Below, piece after piece: positions 32,987 to 40,836 of a stretch of 64,000 nt of DNA. The stretch spans positions 186,001 to 250,000 of the forward strand of contig NZ_JBHVOS010000001.1 of NCBI RefSeq assembly GCF_042887685.1, written 5' to 3'. Under the pieces are notes generated by a model, which saw nothing but the letters and a program-made list of their open reading frames with translations, searched no databases and was not told the origin of the DNA. This DNA is from Oerskovia sp042887685. GTDB taxonomy: Bacteria > Actinomycetota > Actinomycetes > Actinomycetales > Cellulomonadaceae. The stretch's first letter is position 1. The number at the start of each line of letters is the position of its first letter. The position numbers were made by a program, and so were the translations under genes.

Positions 32987-33598
32987 TCACTCGGTGTCGG
33001 AACGCGCCTCCTCCAGGTGCAGCACCTGCCGCACGATCGTCACGAGCACGGCGTCGTCGACCTCCGGGGTGTTCCGGGCGAGGCCGACGAGGCCGTAGAC
33101 GAGGACGTAGAACGTCTCGGGGACGTGCTCGATGCCGATGTGGTGCCGGGCCGCGTACGCCTCGACGGTCGTGGCGCCGATGCACTCGACCACGGCCCGC
33201 ACGGCCTGGTCGAGGAAGCGGTTGTAGAGGCCTGCGCTCTCGGTGCGCTGCATGTCGTCGCGTAGCGGGGCGACCGCCCGCAGGTGCGTGCGGAACATGG
33301 CGATGCAGTCGACGAGGGCCTTCTCGATGTTCCCGGGCTCGCGCGCCGCGTCCCACGCGCGCACGGCCTCCACGAACTCCGCGACGTAGCCCTCGAGCAC
33401 CGCGTCGACGAGCGCGTCCTTGTCGGGGAAGTAGTAGTAGACGAGGCCCCGGGCGATGCCCGCGCGCTCCGCGACCTCCTTGGTCGAGGTGCGGGCGATG
33501 CCCTGCTCCGCGAACAGCTCGCGGGCGGCGTGCACGATCTCCTCGGCACGTACCTCGGGTGCTGAACGTCGCCGCCTCGGCGTCGTCGCGTCGGTCAT
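32987..33598 (-). CDS. TetR family transcriptional regulator
   Basis: A 203-residue TetR protein with RAEEIVHAARELFAEQGIAR and VAERAGIARGLVYYYFPDKD (about 17-58) as the DNA-binding domain. GGAAGGGG precedes the ATG. A TTGACG -35 (this strand), an 18-base spacer and TAGCGT form its promoter, and the imperfect palindrome at 33638-33660 overlaps that -35, implying autoregulation. It is followed at 112 bases by the DUF5692-like membrane gene on the same strand, the likely target. Confidence 0.92.
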   Translation of the reverse strand: MTDATTPRRRRSAPEVRAEEIVHAARELFAEQGIARTSTKEVAERAGIARGLVYYYFPDKDALVDAVLEGYVAEFVEAVRAWDAAREPGNIEKALVDCIAMFRTHLRAVAPLRDDMQRTESAGLYNRFLDQAVRAVVECIGATTVEAYAARHHIGIEHVPETFYVLVYGLVGLARNTPEVDDAVLVTIVRQVLHLEEARSDTE

Positions 33599-33637
33599 CG
33601 GAGCCCCTTCCTGAGCTGATACCTGGACGCTAGATCC

Positions 33638-33660
33638 ACTATTGACACAGCGTCAACAGT
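33638..33660. promoter_or_regulatory. TetR operator
   Basis: ACTATTGAC (33638-33646), five bases, and GTCAACAGT (33652-33660) form a 9-base inverted repeat with one mismatch. It overlaps the -35 box of the tetR promoter. Confidence 0.65.
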
Positions 33661-33833
33661 GTTCGGCCAGGTCAGGACGTAGGTCCCGGGAGCCGGGGCC
33701 CTAGGGCCCGTCGAGCAGCGCAGGCGGGGCCACGACCTGAGACGGGCGGTGGCCCGCCGCGGACGCGCACGGCCCGGGCGACCGCGGTGTGCGACGGTGG
33801 AGGATCGACGTCGGCACGATCAGCGAGGAATCC

Positions 33834-34595
33834 ATGAGCGGTGAACCCCAGGTCGGGGCAGAGCTGAGGGCCCTGCGGGAGCACTTCACGCGGCTGATGA
33901 TGACGTACCGGTTCGGCATGGACGAGGTGATGACGAAGATCACCATCCTGCGCGACGAGTTCGCCTTCGCCCACGAGTACAACCCGATCGAGCACGTGTC
34001 CTCACGCCTCAAGTCGCCCGAGTCCCTGCTAGCCAAGGCCCGCCGCAAGGGCGTCGACCTGACCATCGAGGCGCTGCGCGCGGAGATCTTCGACATCGCG
34101 GGCGTGCGCGTCACGTGCAGCTTCGTGTCCGACATCTACACGGTGCGCGACATGATCGCGGCCCAGCGCGACGTCGTCGTCCTCGAGGAGCGCGACTACA
34201 TCGCGCACCCCAAGGGCAACGGGTACAAGAGCCTGCACCTCATCGTCGAGGTTCCCGTGTTCCTGTCCGACCGGGTGCAGCCCGTCGTCGTCGAGATCCA
34301 GATCCGGACCATCGCCATGGACTTCTGGGCCAGCCTCGAGCACAAGATCTACTACAAGTACGACAAGGCCGTCCCGCAGCGCCTCCTCGACGAGCTCAAG
34401 GAGGCCTCGCTCGCGGCCTCCGAGCTCGACGCCAAGATGGAGCGGCTGCACGACGAGGTGCTCCAGCACTCGCGCGACACCCCGGCGCTCCCGGGGACCG
34501 AGAAGCTCGCCGGGCCGTTCACGCCGTCCTGGGAGCTGCTCGACTCGTACCTGCGGGCCAAGCCCGGTGCGGACGACCCGGAGCCCGCAGGCTAG
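33834..34595 (+). CDS. Small alarmone synthetase (RelA/SpoT synthetase domain only)
   Basis: A 253-residue protein with the (p)ppGpp synthetase domain and no hydrolase, TGS or ACT domain, as in RelP/RelQ-type enzymes. Signatures are HVSSRLKSPESLLAKARRKG (nucleotide binding, quoted at 20 residues), DIAGVRVTCSF, HPKGNGYKSLHLIVEVPV and VEIQIRTIAMDFWASLEHK (about residues 55-195). It should transfer pyrophosphate from ATP to GDP or GTP independently of the ribosome. GAGG lies before ATG 33834. Its stop overlaps the convergent DUF1905 gene by four bases. Confidence 0.92.
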   Translation: MSGEPQVGAELRALREHFTRLMMTYRFGMDEVMTKITILRDEFAFAHEYNPIEHVSSRLKSPESLLAKARRKGVDLTIEALRAEIFDIAGVRVTCSFVSDIYTVRDMIAAQRDVVVLEERDYIAHPKGNGYKSLHLIVEVPVFLSDRVQPVVVEIQIRTIAMDFWASLEHKIYYKYDKAVPQRLLDELKEASLAASELDAKMERLHDEVLQHSRDTPALPGTEKLAGPFTPSWELLDSYLRAKPGADDPEPAG

Positions 34596-34894
34596 ATCAG
34601 CGTCTCGACCGCGATCCGCACGGTGTCCCCGACGTCGACGCCCTCGCGACGGCGCACCGCGGCCTTGACCGGCACCACGTACGTCCGGCGCTCGGCGTCG
34701 GGGAAGACCGACGTGGACCAGCGTGAGCCCCCGATCGTGACCTCGACCTTGACCGACCCGAAGCCGGCCGGGGGGAGGGGGGAGTCGGCGATCTCGTCGC
34801 TCACGTCGGTGGGCAGCGCAGCGAACACCCATGTGTCGCTGCGCGCCGTCCATCGCCACAGCTCCGCCTCGAACTCGTACCTGGTGCCCGCCAT
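34592..34894 (-). CDS. DUF1905 domain protein
   Basis: A 100-residue protein of the DUF1905 type, a small beta-barrel fold. It begins TRYEFEAELWRWTARSDTWVF and ends with KAAVRRREGVDVGDTVRIAV, the typical pair of family motifs. Function is unknown. CATCAT lies six bases before the ATG, consistent with a leaderless start. It is divergent from ku and converges on the alarmone synthetase, sharing four bases at the stops. Confidence 0.85.
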   Translation of the reverse strand: MAGTRYEFEAELWRWTARSDTWVFAALPTDVSDEIADSPLPPAGFGSVKVEVTIGGSRWSTSVFPDAERRTYVVPVKAAVRRREGVDVGDTVRIAVETLI

Positions 34895-35037
34895 GCGCCC
34901 ATGATGCCGGGCGGCACCCACAGCGCGCGGTCCGTGACCCGGGCCGTCGCGTCATGGTGCTCCCCGACGGACCGCACCACCGGCTCGAGCCGGTCTGACG
35001 ACTCGCCAGCCCCGGCCCCCGGGCGCACCATGGAACG

Positions 35038-36009
35038 ATGAGGGCCATCTGGAAGGGTGCCATCACGTTCGGTCTCGTCAACGTGCCGATCAAGGTGTAC
35101 TCGGCGACCGAGGACCACGACGTGCCGCTGCACCAGGTGCACGACAAGGACGGCGGGCGGATCCGCTACCAGCGACGGTGCGAGGTCTGCGGCGAGGTCG
35201 TGGCCTACGAGCACATCGACAAGGCGTACGACGACGGCGAGCGCACGGTCGTGCTCACGGCCGAGGACCTGGGGTCGTTGCCCGCCGAGCGCAGCCGCGA
35301 GGTCGAGGTCGTCGAGTTCGTGCCCACCGACCAGATCGACCCCATGCTCCTGGACCGCAGCTACTACCTCGAGCCCGACTCGTCCTCGAACAAGGCGTAC
35401 GTGCTGCTGCGCCGCACGCTCGAGGAGACCGACCGCACCGCGATCGTGAAGTTCGCGCTGCGCCAGCGCACGCGGCTCGCGGCCCTGCGCGTGCGCGACG
35501 ACGTCCTGGTCCTGCAGACGCTGCTGTGGGCCGACGAGGTGCGCGAGGCCGCGTTCCCGTCGCTCGACGAGCCCGCGAAGGTCAGCACCAAGGAGCTCGC
35601 GATGTCGTCGCAGCTCGTCGAGTCGTTCGCCGCGGACTTCACGCCCGAGGAGTACCAGGACGACTACCAGGCCCAGCTCCGCCAGCTCATCGAGGCCAAG
35701 ATCGACGCGGGCGACACGTTCAGCACCGAGGCGACGTTCGGCGAGCAGGAGGAGACCGGTGCCGAGGGTGCCGAGGTCATCGACCTCATGGAGGCGCTGC
35801 GCCGCAGCGTCGAGAGCTCGCGCGGCAGGAAGCCGGGCGACGCGACGGGTGAGAAGCCCGCGAAGGAGGCGGCGTCGTCGGGCAGCAAGAAGAGCGCCGC
35901 AGCCACGAAGAAGACCAAGGGCACGACGGCGTCGCGCGCCTCGGGCGGCAAGGCCGCCTCGACGAAGGAGCCCGCGAAGAAGACGACGCGCAAGAAGGCC
36001 TCGGCATGA
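35038..36009 (+). CDS. ku: Ku DNA end-binding protein
   Basis: A 323-residue bacterial Ku homodimer subunit that rings DNA ends and recruits LigD. It begins MRAIWKGAITFGLVNVPIK, the family signature, and has the zinc-ribbon-like RRCEVCGEVV and the core VLQTLLWADEVRE. After the core (about residue 265) comes a Lys/Ala/Ser/Thr-rich tail (KKTKGTT, KKTTRKKASA) that would bind DNA non-specifically, as in other long-tailed actinobacterial Ku proteins. CACCAT lies six bases before the ATG, suggesting a leaderless start. LigD is at 26557-29166. Confidence 0.96.
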   Translation: MRAIWKGAITFGLVNVPIKVYSATEDHDVPLHQVHDKDGGRIRYQRRCEVCGEVVAYEHIDKAYDDGERTVVLTAEDLGSLPAERSREVEVVEFVPTDQIDPMLLDRSYYLEPDSSSNKAYVLLRRTLEETDRTAIVKFALRQRTRLAALRVRDDVLVLQTLLWADEVREAAFPSLDEPAKVSTKELAMSSQLVESFAADFTPEEYQDDYQAQLRQLIEAKIDAGDTFSTEATFGEQEETGAEGAEVIDLMEALRRSVESSRGRKPGDATGEKPAKEAASSGSKKSAAATKKTKGTTASRASGGKAASTKEPAKKTTRKKASA

Positions 36010-36036
36010 GCGTGCGCGGCGTGCCAGGCTGACGCC

Positions 36037-36543
36037 ATGACCCACGACCAGCCCGAGAACCCCGACATGGCCCGCACTGCCCGCCTGATCGCGGAGGCCG
36101 AGCAGCACGAGCGCGACCTCGTGCTCACGCGCTTCACGCACGACGACGCGTGGCGGCTCGGCTGCCTGCTCGTCGAGCTCGCGGCCGAACGATCGTTGCC
36201 CGTCACGATCGACGTGCGCCGCGGACCCCAGCAGGTCTTCCACGCAGCGACCGAGGGCACCACGCCCGACAACGACACGTGGGTCCAGCGCAAGGTGCGC
36301 GTGGTCGAGAGGTTCGGGGCGTCGTCGTACCTCATGGGCCTGCGGGCCAAGGCCAAGGGCACGACGTTCACGGCGCAGCACGAGCTCGCGCTCCAGGAGT
36401 ACGCGGCCCACGGCGGGGCGTTCCCGCTGCGGGTCGAAGGGGTCGGGGTGATCGGCGTCGTGACCGTGTCGGGTCTGGCGCAGCGCGACGACCACCTGCT
36501 CGTCGTCGAGGCGCTCACGACGTTCCTGAGGACAGCGGCCTGA
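36037..36543 (+). CDS. UPF0303 / haem-degrading-domain (HbpS-like) protein
   Basis: A 168-residue protein of the UPF0303 family, whose fold is related to the haem-binding HbpS/GlcG group. Features are ALQEYAAHGGAFPLRVEGVG (quoted at 20 residues) and the final segment GVVTVSGLAQRDDHLLVVEAL, quoted here as VVTVSGLAQRDDH. Function is not established; a metal- or haem-binding role is possible. CAGGCT (36025-36030) lies six bases before ATG, the leaderless pattern. It follows ku by 27 bases on the same strand but probably has its own promoter. Confidence 0.85.
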   Translation: MTHDQPENPDMARTARLIAEAEQHERDLVLTRFTHDDAWRLGCLLVELAAERSLPVTIDVRRGPQQVFHAATEGTTPDNDTWVQRKVRVVERFGASSYLMGLRAKAKGTTFTAQHELALQEYAAHGGAFPLRVEGVGVIGVVTVSGLAQRDDHLLVVEALTTFLRTAA

Positions 36544-36559
36544 CGGGGTGCGTCGCCTG

Positions 36560-36633
36560 ACCGGGTGTCGCGTCCAGCCGAGCGCTCACCGATGAGTTCG
36601 GCCGCCCCGGCCGGTCGGACCAGAAGAGCGTGA
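36560..36633 (+). other. Conserved leader element copy B with 13-codon leader frame
   Basis: ACCGGGTGTCGCG (36560-36572) and CCGATGAGTT-N12-CCGGTCGGA (36589-36619) match copy A at 18491-18559. The ATG at 36592 opens a 13-codon frame, MSSAAPAGRTRRA, stopping at 36633. That stop overlaps a GTG (36630) in frame with the downstream VOC gene. The element ends 46 bases before the preferred VOC start, as against 47 in copy A. Confidence 0.5.
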
Positions 36634-36665
36634 CGCACCGCGCGCCGCGCAGGAGGAGGAGAACG

Positions 36666-37145
36666 ATGCGACCGATCGTCCCGAGCCTGTGGTTCAACGG
36701 CGGCCTCGAGGAGGCCGTGGCGTTCTACACGTCGGTGTTCCCCGACAGCACCGTCGGCGACTCGCTGAAGATGCCCGACGGCACCCTCGTCACCATCGAC
36801 TTCACGCTGCAGGGCCAGCCCTTCAACCTCATCAACGGCGGCCCCGACCACCTGTTCCCGTTCAGCGAGGCCGTCTCGTTCATCGTGCGCTGCGAGGACG
36901 AGGCGGAGGTCGACCACTACTGGGACGCCCTGCTCTCGGGCGGCGGCACCGAGTCGCAGTGCGGCTGGCTCAAGGACCGGTACGGGCTGTCGTGGCAGGT
37001 CGTGCCCGTCGAGTTCGAGGAGCTCGCGCAGTCCGACGACCAGGAGGCCGTGGCGCGGATGATGGGCGCCATGATGCAGATGATCAAGCTCGAGATGCCG
37101 GCGCTGCGGGCGGCCTTCGAGGGGAGACAGCCGGCTGACGCCTGA
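36666..37145 (+). CDS. VOC family protein (PhnB / demethylubiquinone-like)
   Basis: A 159-residue member of the PhnB-like VOC group: MRPIVPSLWFNGGLEEAVAF, YTSVFPDSTVGDSLKMP, FNLINGGPDHLFPFSEAVSF and CGWLKDRYGLSWQVVP. These small dimeric proteins have no firm function. ATG 36666 has a very strong GGAGGAGGAG ribosome site; GTG 36630 is a possible upstream start coupled to the leader frame. A strong hairpin follows, ending the gene before the convergent sialidase. Confidence 0.88.
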   Translation: MRPIVPSLWFNGGLEEAVAFYTSVFPDSTVGDSLKMPDGTLVTIDFTLQGQPFNLINGGPDHLFPFSEAVSFIVRCEDEAEVDHYWDALLSGGGTESQCGWLKDRYGLSWQVVPVEFEELAQSDDQEAVARMMGAMMQMIKLEMPALRAAFEGRQPADA

Positions 37146-37156
37146 CACCGAAGGGG

Positions 37157-37196
37157 CTCGGCCCCCGTCCCCGCCGGCACGGGGACGAGGGCCGAG
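37157..37196. terminator. Bidirectional hairpin terminator
   Basis: CTCGGCCCCCGTCCCC (37157-37172) pairs with GGGGACGAGGGCCGAG (37181-37196) with one mismatch and an eight-base loop. It lies between the convergent VOC and sialidase genes. Confidence 0.85.
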
Positions 37197-37219
37197 GTCT
37201 GTGGTGGGTCAGTCGCGCG

Positions 37220-39763
37220 TCAGCACGTCGTCGGTTCGTAGGCGGCGACGAGGGTCGAGGTCGTGCCCCGTGCCGTGACGTCGAACGCCACCTCACCGGC
37301 CGCCACCGACGCGGCGCGCGTCGCGAACCTCTGCGACGCGCTGCGCCCTGGGGCGAGCCCCGCGAACGCCTTGGTGCCCGCGGTCGAGCGGATCGTGACG
37401 TCCACGGCCTCCTCGCCCGTGTTGACTGCGCGGCCCGTCAGCTGGACCTTGCCCGCGACGCACTGCGCGCTCGCGGTCACCTCGACGGGCGCGACGGGCT
37501 GCGCGGGCACCTCGTAGGGGGCCACGTCGACCCGTCCGGTCACGGGCCGGTCGCCGTTGGCCGCGGACACCGTGACGGTCCGCCCCGCGACCGAGCCCGC
37601 CGCGACGTCGGCCGCGGTGAGCGTGCGGCGCACGGTGCCGCACGAGGCCTCGGCGCCTGCGGCGAGCTCGGGCAGCGTGCACAGGCCCGCGGCCCCGACG
37701 CCCGTCAGACGCACGTTCCCGGTGTTGCGCACCGTGACCTGGTCGACCACGACGTCGCCCGCGTTCACCGAGCCGTTCCCGTCGGTGTCCTCGACCGTCG
37801 CTCCGCCGGCCGTGACGGCGAGCGAGGGGCGGCGGTCGACCAGGTCGACGGGCTCGCCCCGGAGAGCGACCGAGGAGGCCTGGTCGGCGTTCATGAACCA
37901 GCGGGTCTCGGGGACGAAGAAGCCGTCCGCGAGGTCACCGGCCGTCACGACCCGGTACGCGAGCGCGCACAGGTAGGTGCCGCCCGCGGGCAGGCTGCTC
38001 CAGTTGCAGCCCGGGGACAGGTTCGTCAGGTTGCCCGTCGCGGTCGAGCGGTAGGCCGTGGTCCCGGTGTTGTAGACGCGGAACGAGTAGGGCACGCGCT
38101 CGCCGACCGCGTACGGCTGGGCCGCGACGTCACGGTCGGTCGTGTACTTCCCGAACACCGCGAGCGAGGTCACGGGTCCGGCAGGGCCGCCGGTCACGGT
38201 CACGTAGCCGTACGCGCGGGCCTGCGTGCCGTCGGCCGCGGTCAGGACGCTCTGGACGCGGACAGGGTTGGCGGCGGTGGTCGCCGCGGCGGTCGCCGAC
38301 GCGGTGAGCGCGACCGGGACCGTGACCGTCTGGCCGACCGCGAGCGCCGGGACGTCGACCGTGGTCGCGCTCCAGCCCACGGGGGCGTCGATCGTCAGGC
38401 GCGAGGCGCCGAGCGGCGCCTGGTTCTGGTTGGTGACCGTGACGGGCACCTGCACGGTGGCGCCCGTCGCGACGGTCGTGTCGGGCACGACGGTCGACGC
38501 GCACGTCGCGTTGAGCCACTCCTGGTCGAAGCTCGCGAACGAGATCGCGTTCATGCCCTGCGTCTCGTACAGGAGCCCGAAGCGCCCGTCGCCGATCGGC
38601 GAGAGCGTCGAGTAGGCGCCCGAGCCGGGGTTGACGACCCGGAAGCCGGGCCAGGTCGCACCGTCGTCGCACGAGAGGCGCACGGTGACGTTCTCACGGC
38701 CCGTGGTGCTGTTGGAGTTGCTGAACAGGAGCATCTTCGCCTCGGCCGAGCCCTCGGGGGCGTCGGGGTGCAGGCGCGAGATCGAGCCGTTGTTGGTCGG
38801 GTCGGGGAGCTGGCGGTCGAGCGTGACGGGGCCGTAGGTGTGCCCGCCGTCGCTCGAGTACGCGACCTTGCGGTACTTGCTGCCGGCGGAGTCGCGCGAG
38901 TTCATCATGACGCGTCCGTCGGAGAGCTCGACCGACTTGTTCTCGTCCATGCTCGTGCCGAACGCCTCGCCGTGCTGCCACGTGGCGCCGTGGTCGTCGG
39001 AGTAGACGCTGTACGCCTTGTACGTGCCGCCCGTGCGGGCCGTGAACTGCTGGACCAGGCGTCCGGCGTGCTCGCCGTAGCGCAGCTGGATGCCCTCGCC
39101 CGAGGCCGCGAAGATGCCGGCCCACGACGGGTCCTTGGCGCCGTCGGTGATGACGCGGCCCTCCCACGTCCGGCCGCCGTCCTGCGAGACGCTGACCGCG
39201 GCGTGCAGGATCTGGCGGTCGGTCGGGTCGATGCCCGTGGCCGACCCGCCGAAGCCCTGGTCGAAGGACTTCACGTGGAAGTTGAAGATGGTCCCCGTCT
39301 CGCGGTCCACGACGTAGGACGGGTCGGAGAACCCGTACTTGTCGGGGGAGGCGTTCGTCCCGTGCCCTGCGGCCACGACGGTCGTGGGCTCCCACGTCGC
39401 GCCGCCGTCACGGCTCACGCGCTGCAGGATCGAGTTGGGCTGCGGGGCGTCCGCGGCGTTGAACGGCCGCCCGTCGTACGACGCGAGGATCGTCCCGTCG
39501 TTCGTCGTGGTCAGGGCGGGGATGCGGTAGTTCGCGTAGCCGCCCGTGCCGCCGACCGCGAGGGTCTGCTCGGAGAACGTCCCGGGCCCGTCGGTCGCGG
39601 CGGGCGGGAAGGGGTCGAACGCGTGGGCGCTCGCGGCCGGGGCCACGAGGAGCAGGGACAGCCCGGCGGCGAGCGCCGCGCGCGACCGGCGGCGCGTGCA
39701 CGCGGGCGGCACGGGCGGCGCTGCGCCGGGCGGGGTGGACGGGGTGGGTGGGTGCAGTGGCAT
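37220..39763 (-). CDS. nanH: Secreted exo-alpha-sialidase (GH33) with C-terminal accessory domains
   Basis: An 847-residue secreted enzyme that removes terminal sialic acid from glycans. A long basic N-terminus with RRRSRAALAAGLSLLLVAPA is the signal peptide. The GH33 propeller (about 60-430) shows YRIPAL, the YRIP motif bearing the first triad Arg, and five Asp-box repeats: SRDGGATW, SQDGGRTW, SDDHGATW, SSDGGHTY and SCDDGATW. Then come a NEW3-like domain (about 440-540), an uncharacterised domain with paired Cys, and a DUF11/DUF7507-like domain with DTDGNGSVNAGDVV. No cell-wall anchor is seen. AGGAG precedes ATG 39763. It is the last gene of the nan cluster and is preceded by a hairpin. Confidence 0.93.
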   Translation of the reverse strand: MPLHPPTPSTPPGAAPPVPPACTRRRSRAALAAGLSLLLVAPAASAHAFDPFPPAATDGPGTFSEQTLAVGGTGGYANYRIPALTTTNDGTILASYDGRPFNAADAPQPNSILQRVSRDGGATWEPTTVVAAGHGTNASPDKYGFSDPSYVVDRETGTIFNFHVKSFDQGFGGSATGIDPTDRQILHAAVSVSQDGGRTWEGRVITDGAKDPSWAGIFAASGEGIQLRYGEHAGRLVQQFTARTGGTYKAYSVYSDDHGATWQHGEAFGTSMDENKSVELSDGRVMMNSRDSAGSKYRKVAYSSDGGHTYGPVTLDRQLPDPTNNGSISRLHPDAPEGSAEAKMLLFSNSNSTTGRENVTVRLSCDDGATWPGFRVVNPGSGAYSTLSPIGDGRFGLLYETQGMNAISFASFDQEWLNATCASTVVPDTTVATGATVQVPVTVTNQNQAPLGASRLTIDAPVGWSATTVDVPALAVGQTVTVPVALTASATAAATTAANPVRVQSVLTAADGTQARAYGYVTVTGGPAGPVTSLAVFGKYTTDRDVAAQPYAVGERVPYSFRVYNTGTTAYRSTATGNLTNLSPGCNWSSLPAGGTYLCALAYRVVTAGDLADGFFVPETRWFMNADQASSVALRGEPVDLVDRRPSLAVTAGGATVEDTDGNGSVNAGDVVVDQVTVRNTGNVRLTGVGAAGLCTLPELAAGAEASCGTVRRTLTAADVAAGSVAGRTVTVSAANGDRPVTGRVDVAPYEVPAQPVAPVEVTASAQCVAGKVQLTGRAVNTGEEAVDVTIRSTAGTKAFAGLAPGRSASQRFATRAASVAAGEVAFDVTARGTTSTLVAAYEPTTC

Positions 39764-40067
39764 CAGATACTCCTGGCATCGTCGGGTCAGAGCTCTTGCT
39801 GTCGTGCTGCACGGTGCGGTCCTGCGGGGGCCGTGCCCGTCCCGGGCGCGGGACGGGCACGGCGCGGACCTCCGCGCCGGCACCGAGTCGGGTGCGGGGG
39901 TCCGGTCTGTGGGGCTCCTGGTGCGAGGTGCCCGACGGCGGAGCGGGCGTCGGGCAGGCGGGTCCGGGACCGTCGTGGTCCGGTGTCGCGGGTCCGGGGC
40001 GTCCGCGGCGGTGCGGGCGTCCCGGGTCGAGCGGGTGGGGCAGGGATCGAGGGGTTCGGCGGCGGCC
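39764..40067 (-). other. Intergenic region between nanE and nanH (304 bases)
   Basis: GC-rich DNA with a strong hairpin (39830-39863) and a probable promoter zone close to the sialidase. I see no gene. The spacing suggests that nanH can be expressed separately from the uptake and catabolism genes. Confidence 0.55.
39830..39863 (-). terminator. Hairpin between nanE and nanH
   Basis: A perfect 15-base stem, GCCGTGCCCGTCCCG (39830-39844) and CGGGACGGGCACGGC (39849-39863), with a GGCG loop. It lies 204 bases after the nanE stop and 66 bases before the nanH start. Confidence 0.75.
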
Positions 40068-40805
40068 TCAGGCCGTGAGCGCGTCGACGAACCAGCCCGT
40101 GATGCTCGTGGGATGGGTGATCGCGGTCCCGACGACCACGGCCCACGCGCCGGCGTCGAGCGCGGCGCGAGCCTGGGCGGGGGAGTGGACGCGGCCCTCG
40201 GCGATCACGGGCACGTCGAGGCGGTCGACGAGCTGGGCGAGCAGCTCGAGGTCCGGTCCGTCCGTGCGGGGTCGTTCGCCGGTGTACCCGGACAGCGTGG
40301 TCCCGACGACGTCGACCCCGGCGTCGCGGGCCGCGAGCGCGTCGTCGAGGCTCCCGCAGTCCGCCATGACCAGGGCGGACGTCTGCTCGCGCAGGCCCGC
40401 GACGGTCTCTGCGAGGCTCAGGCCGTCGGGGCGCGGGCGCCGGGTCCCGTCGATCGCGACGATCGTCGCCCCGGCGCGGGCGACGGCCACCGCGTGGCGA
40501 AGGGTCGGGGTGATGAGGACGCCGTCGGTCCCGTCCTTCCAGAGCCCCGTGACCGGCACCTCGATCCCGAGCTCGGCGAACGCGTGCGTGACGTGCTCGA
40601 CGTCCGCGACGCCCTGGACGCGGATACCCACCGCACCGCCGCGGACCGCGGCGAGCGCGACCTGGGTCATGGTGCGAGGGTCCCGCATGGCCTCGCCGGG
40701 GTAGGCCTGGCACGAGACGACGAGGCCGCCGCGCAGCGCGACGAGCGGGTCGGGGGTCGCCGTGCCCGCGGCGGGCGCGGGAGCGGTCGACGGTCGGTCG
40801 GTCAC
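40068..40805 (-). CDS. nanE: N-acylglucosamine-6-phosphate 2-epimerase
   Basis: A 245-residue NanE that converts N-acetylmannosamine-6-phosphate to N-acetylglucosamine-6-phosphate, the last step before amino-sugar catabolism. TIM-barrel signatures are LVVSCQAYPGE, GIRVQGV, TGLWKDG (catalytic Lys), IVAIDGTRRPRPDG, MADCGSLDDAL, VGTTLSGYT, VIAEGRVHSP and VVVGTAITHP. The first 20 residues are a variable Thr/Ala/Pro extension. It starts 31 bases after nanK on the same strand. Confidence 0.93.
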   Translation of the reverse strand: MTDRPSTAPAPAAGTATPDPLVALRGGLVVSCQAYPGEAMRDPRTMTQVALAAVRGGAVGIRVQGVADVEHVTHAFAELGIEVPVTGLWKDGTDGVLITPTLRHAVAVARAGATIVAIDGTRRPRPDGLSLAETVAGLREQTSALVMADCGSLDDALAARDAGVDVVGTTLSGYTGERPRTDGPDLELLAQLVDRLDVPVIAEGRVHSPAQARAALDAGAWAVVVGTAITHPTSITGWFVDALTA

Positions 40806-40836
40806 GGGATCCTCCGGGAGGTGAGGGGGACGGTGG

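Noticed and set aside
33834..34894. Toxin-antitoxin pair made of the alarmone synthetase and DUF1905 gene
   Set aside because: The genes are convergent, not co-transcribed, and the synthetase resembles housekeeping RelP/RelQ enzymes.
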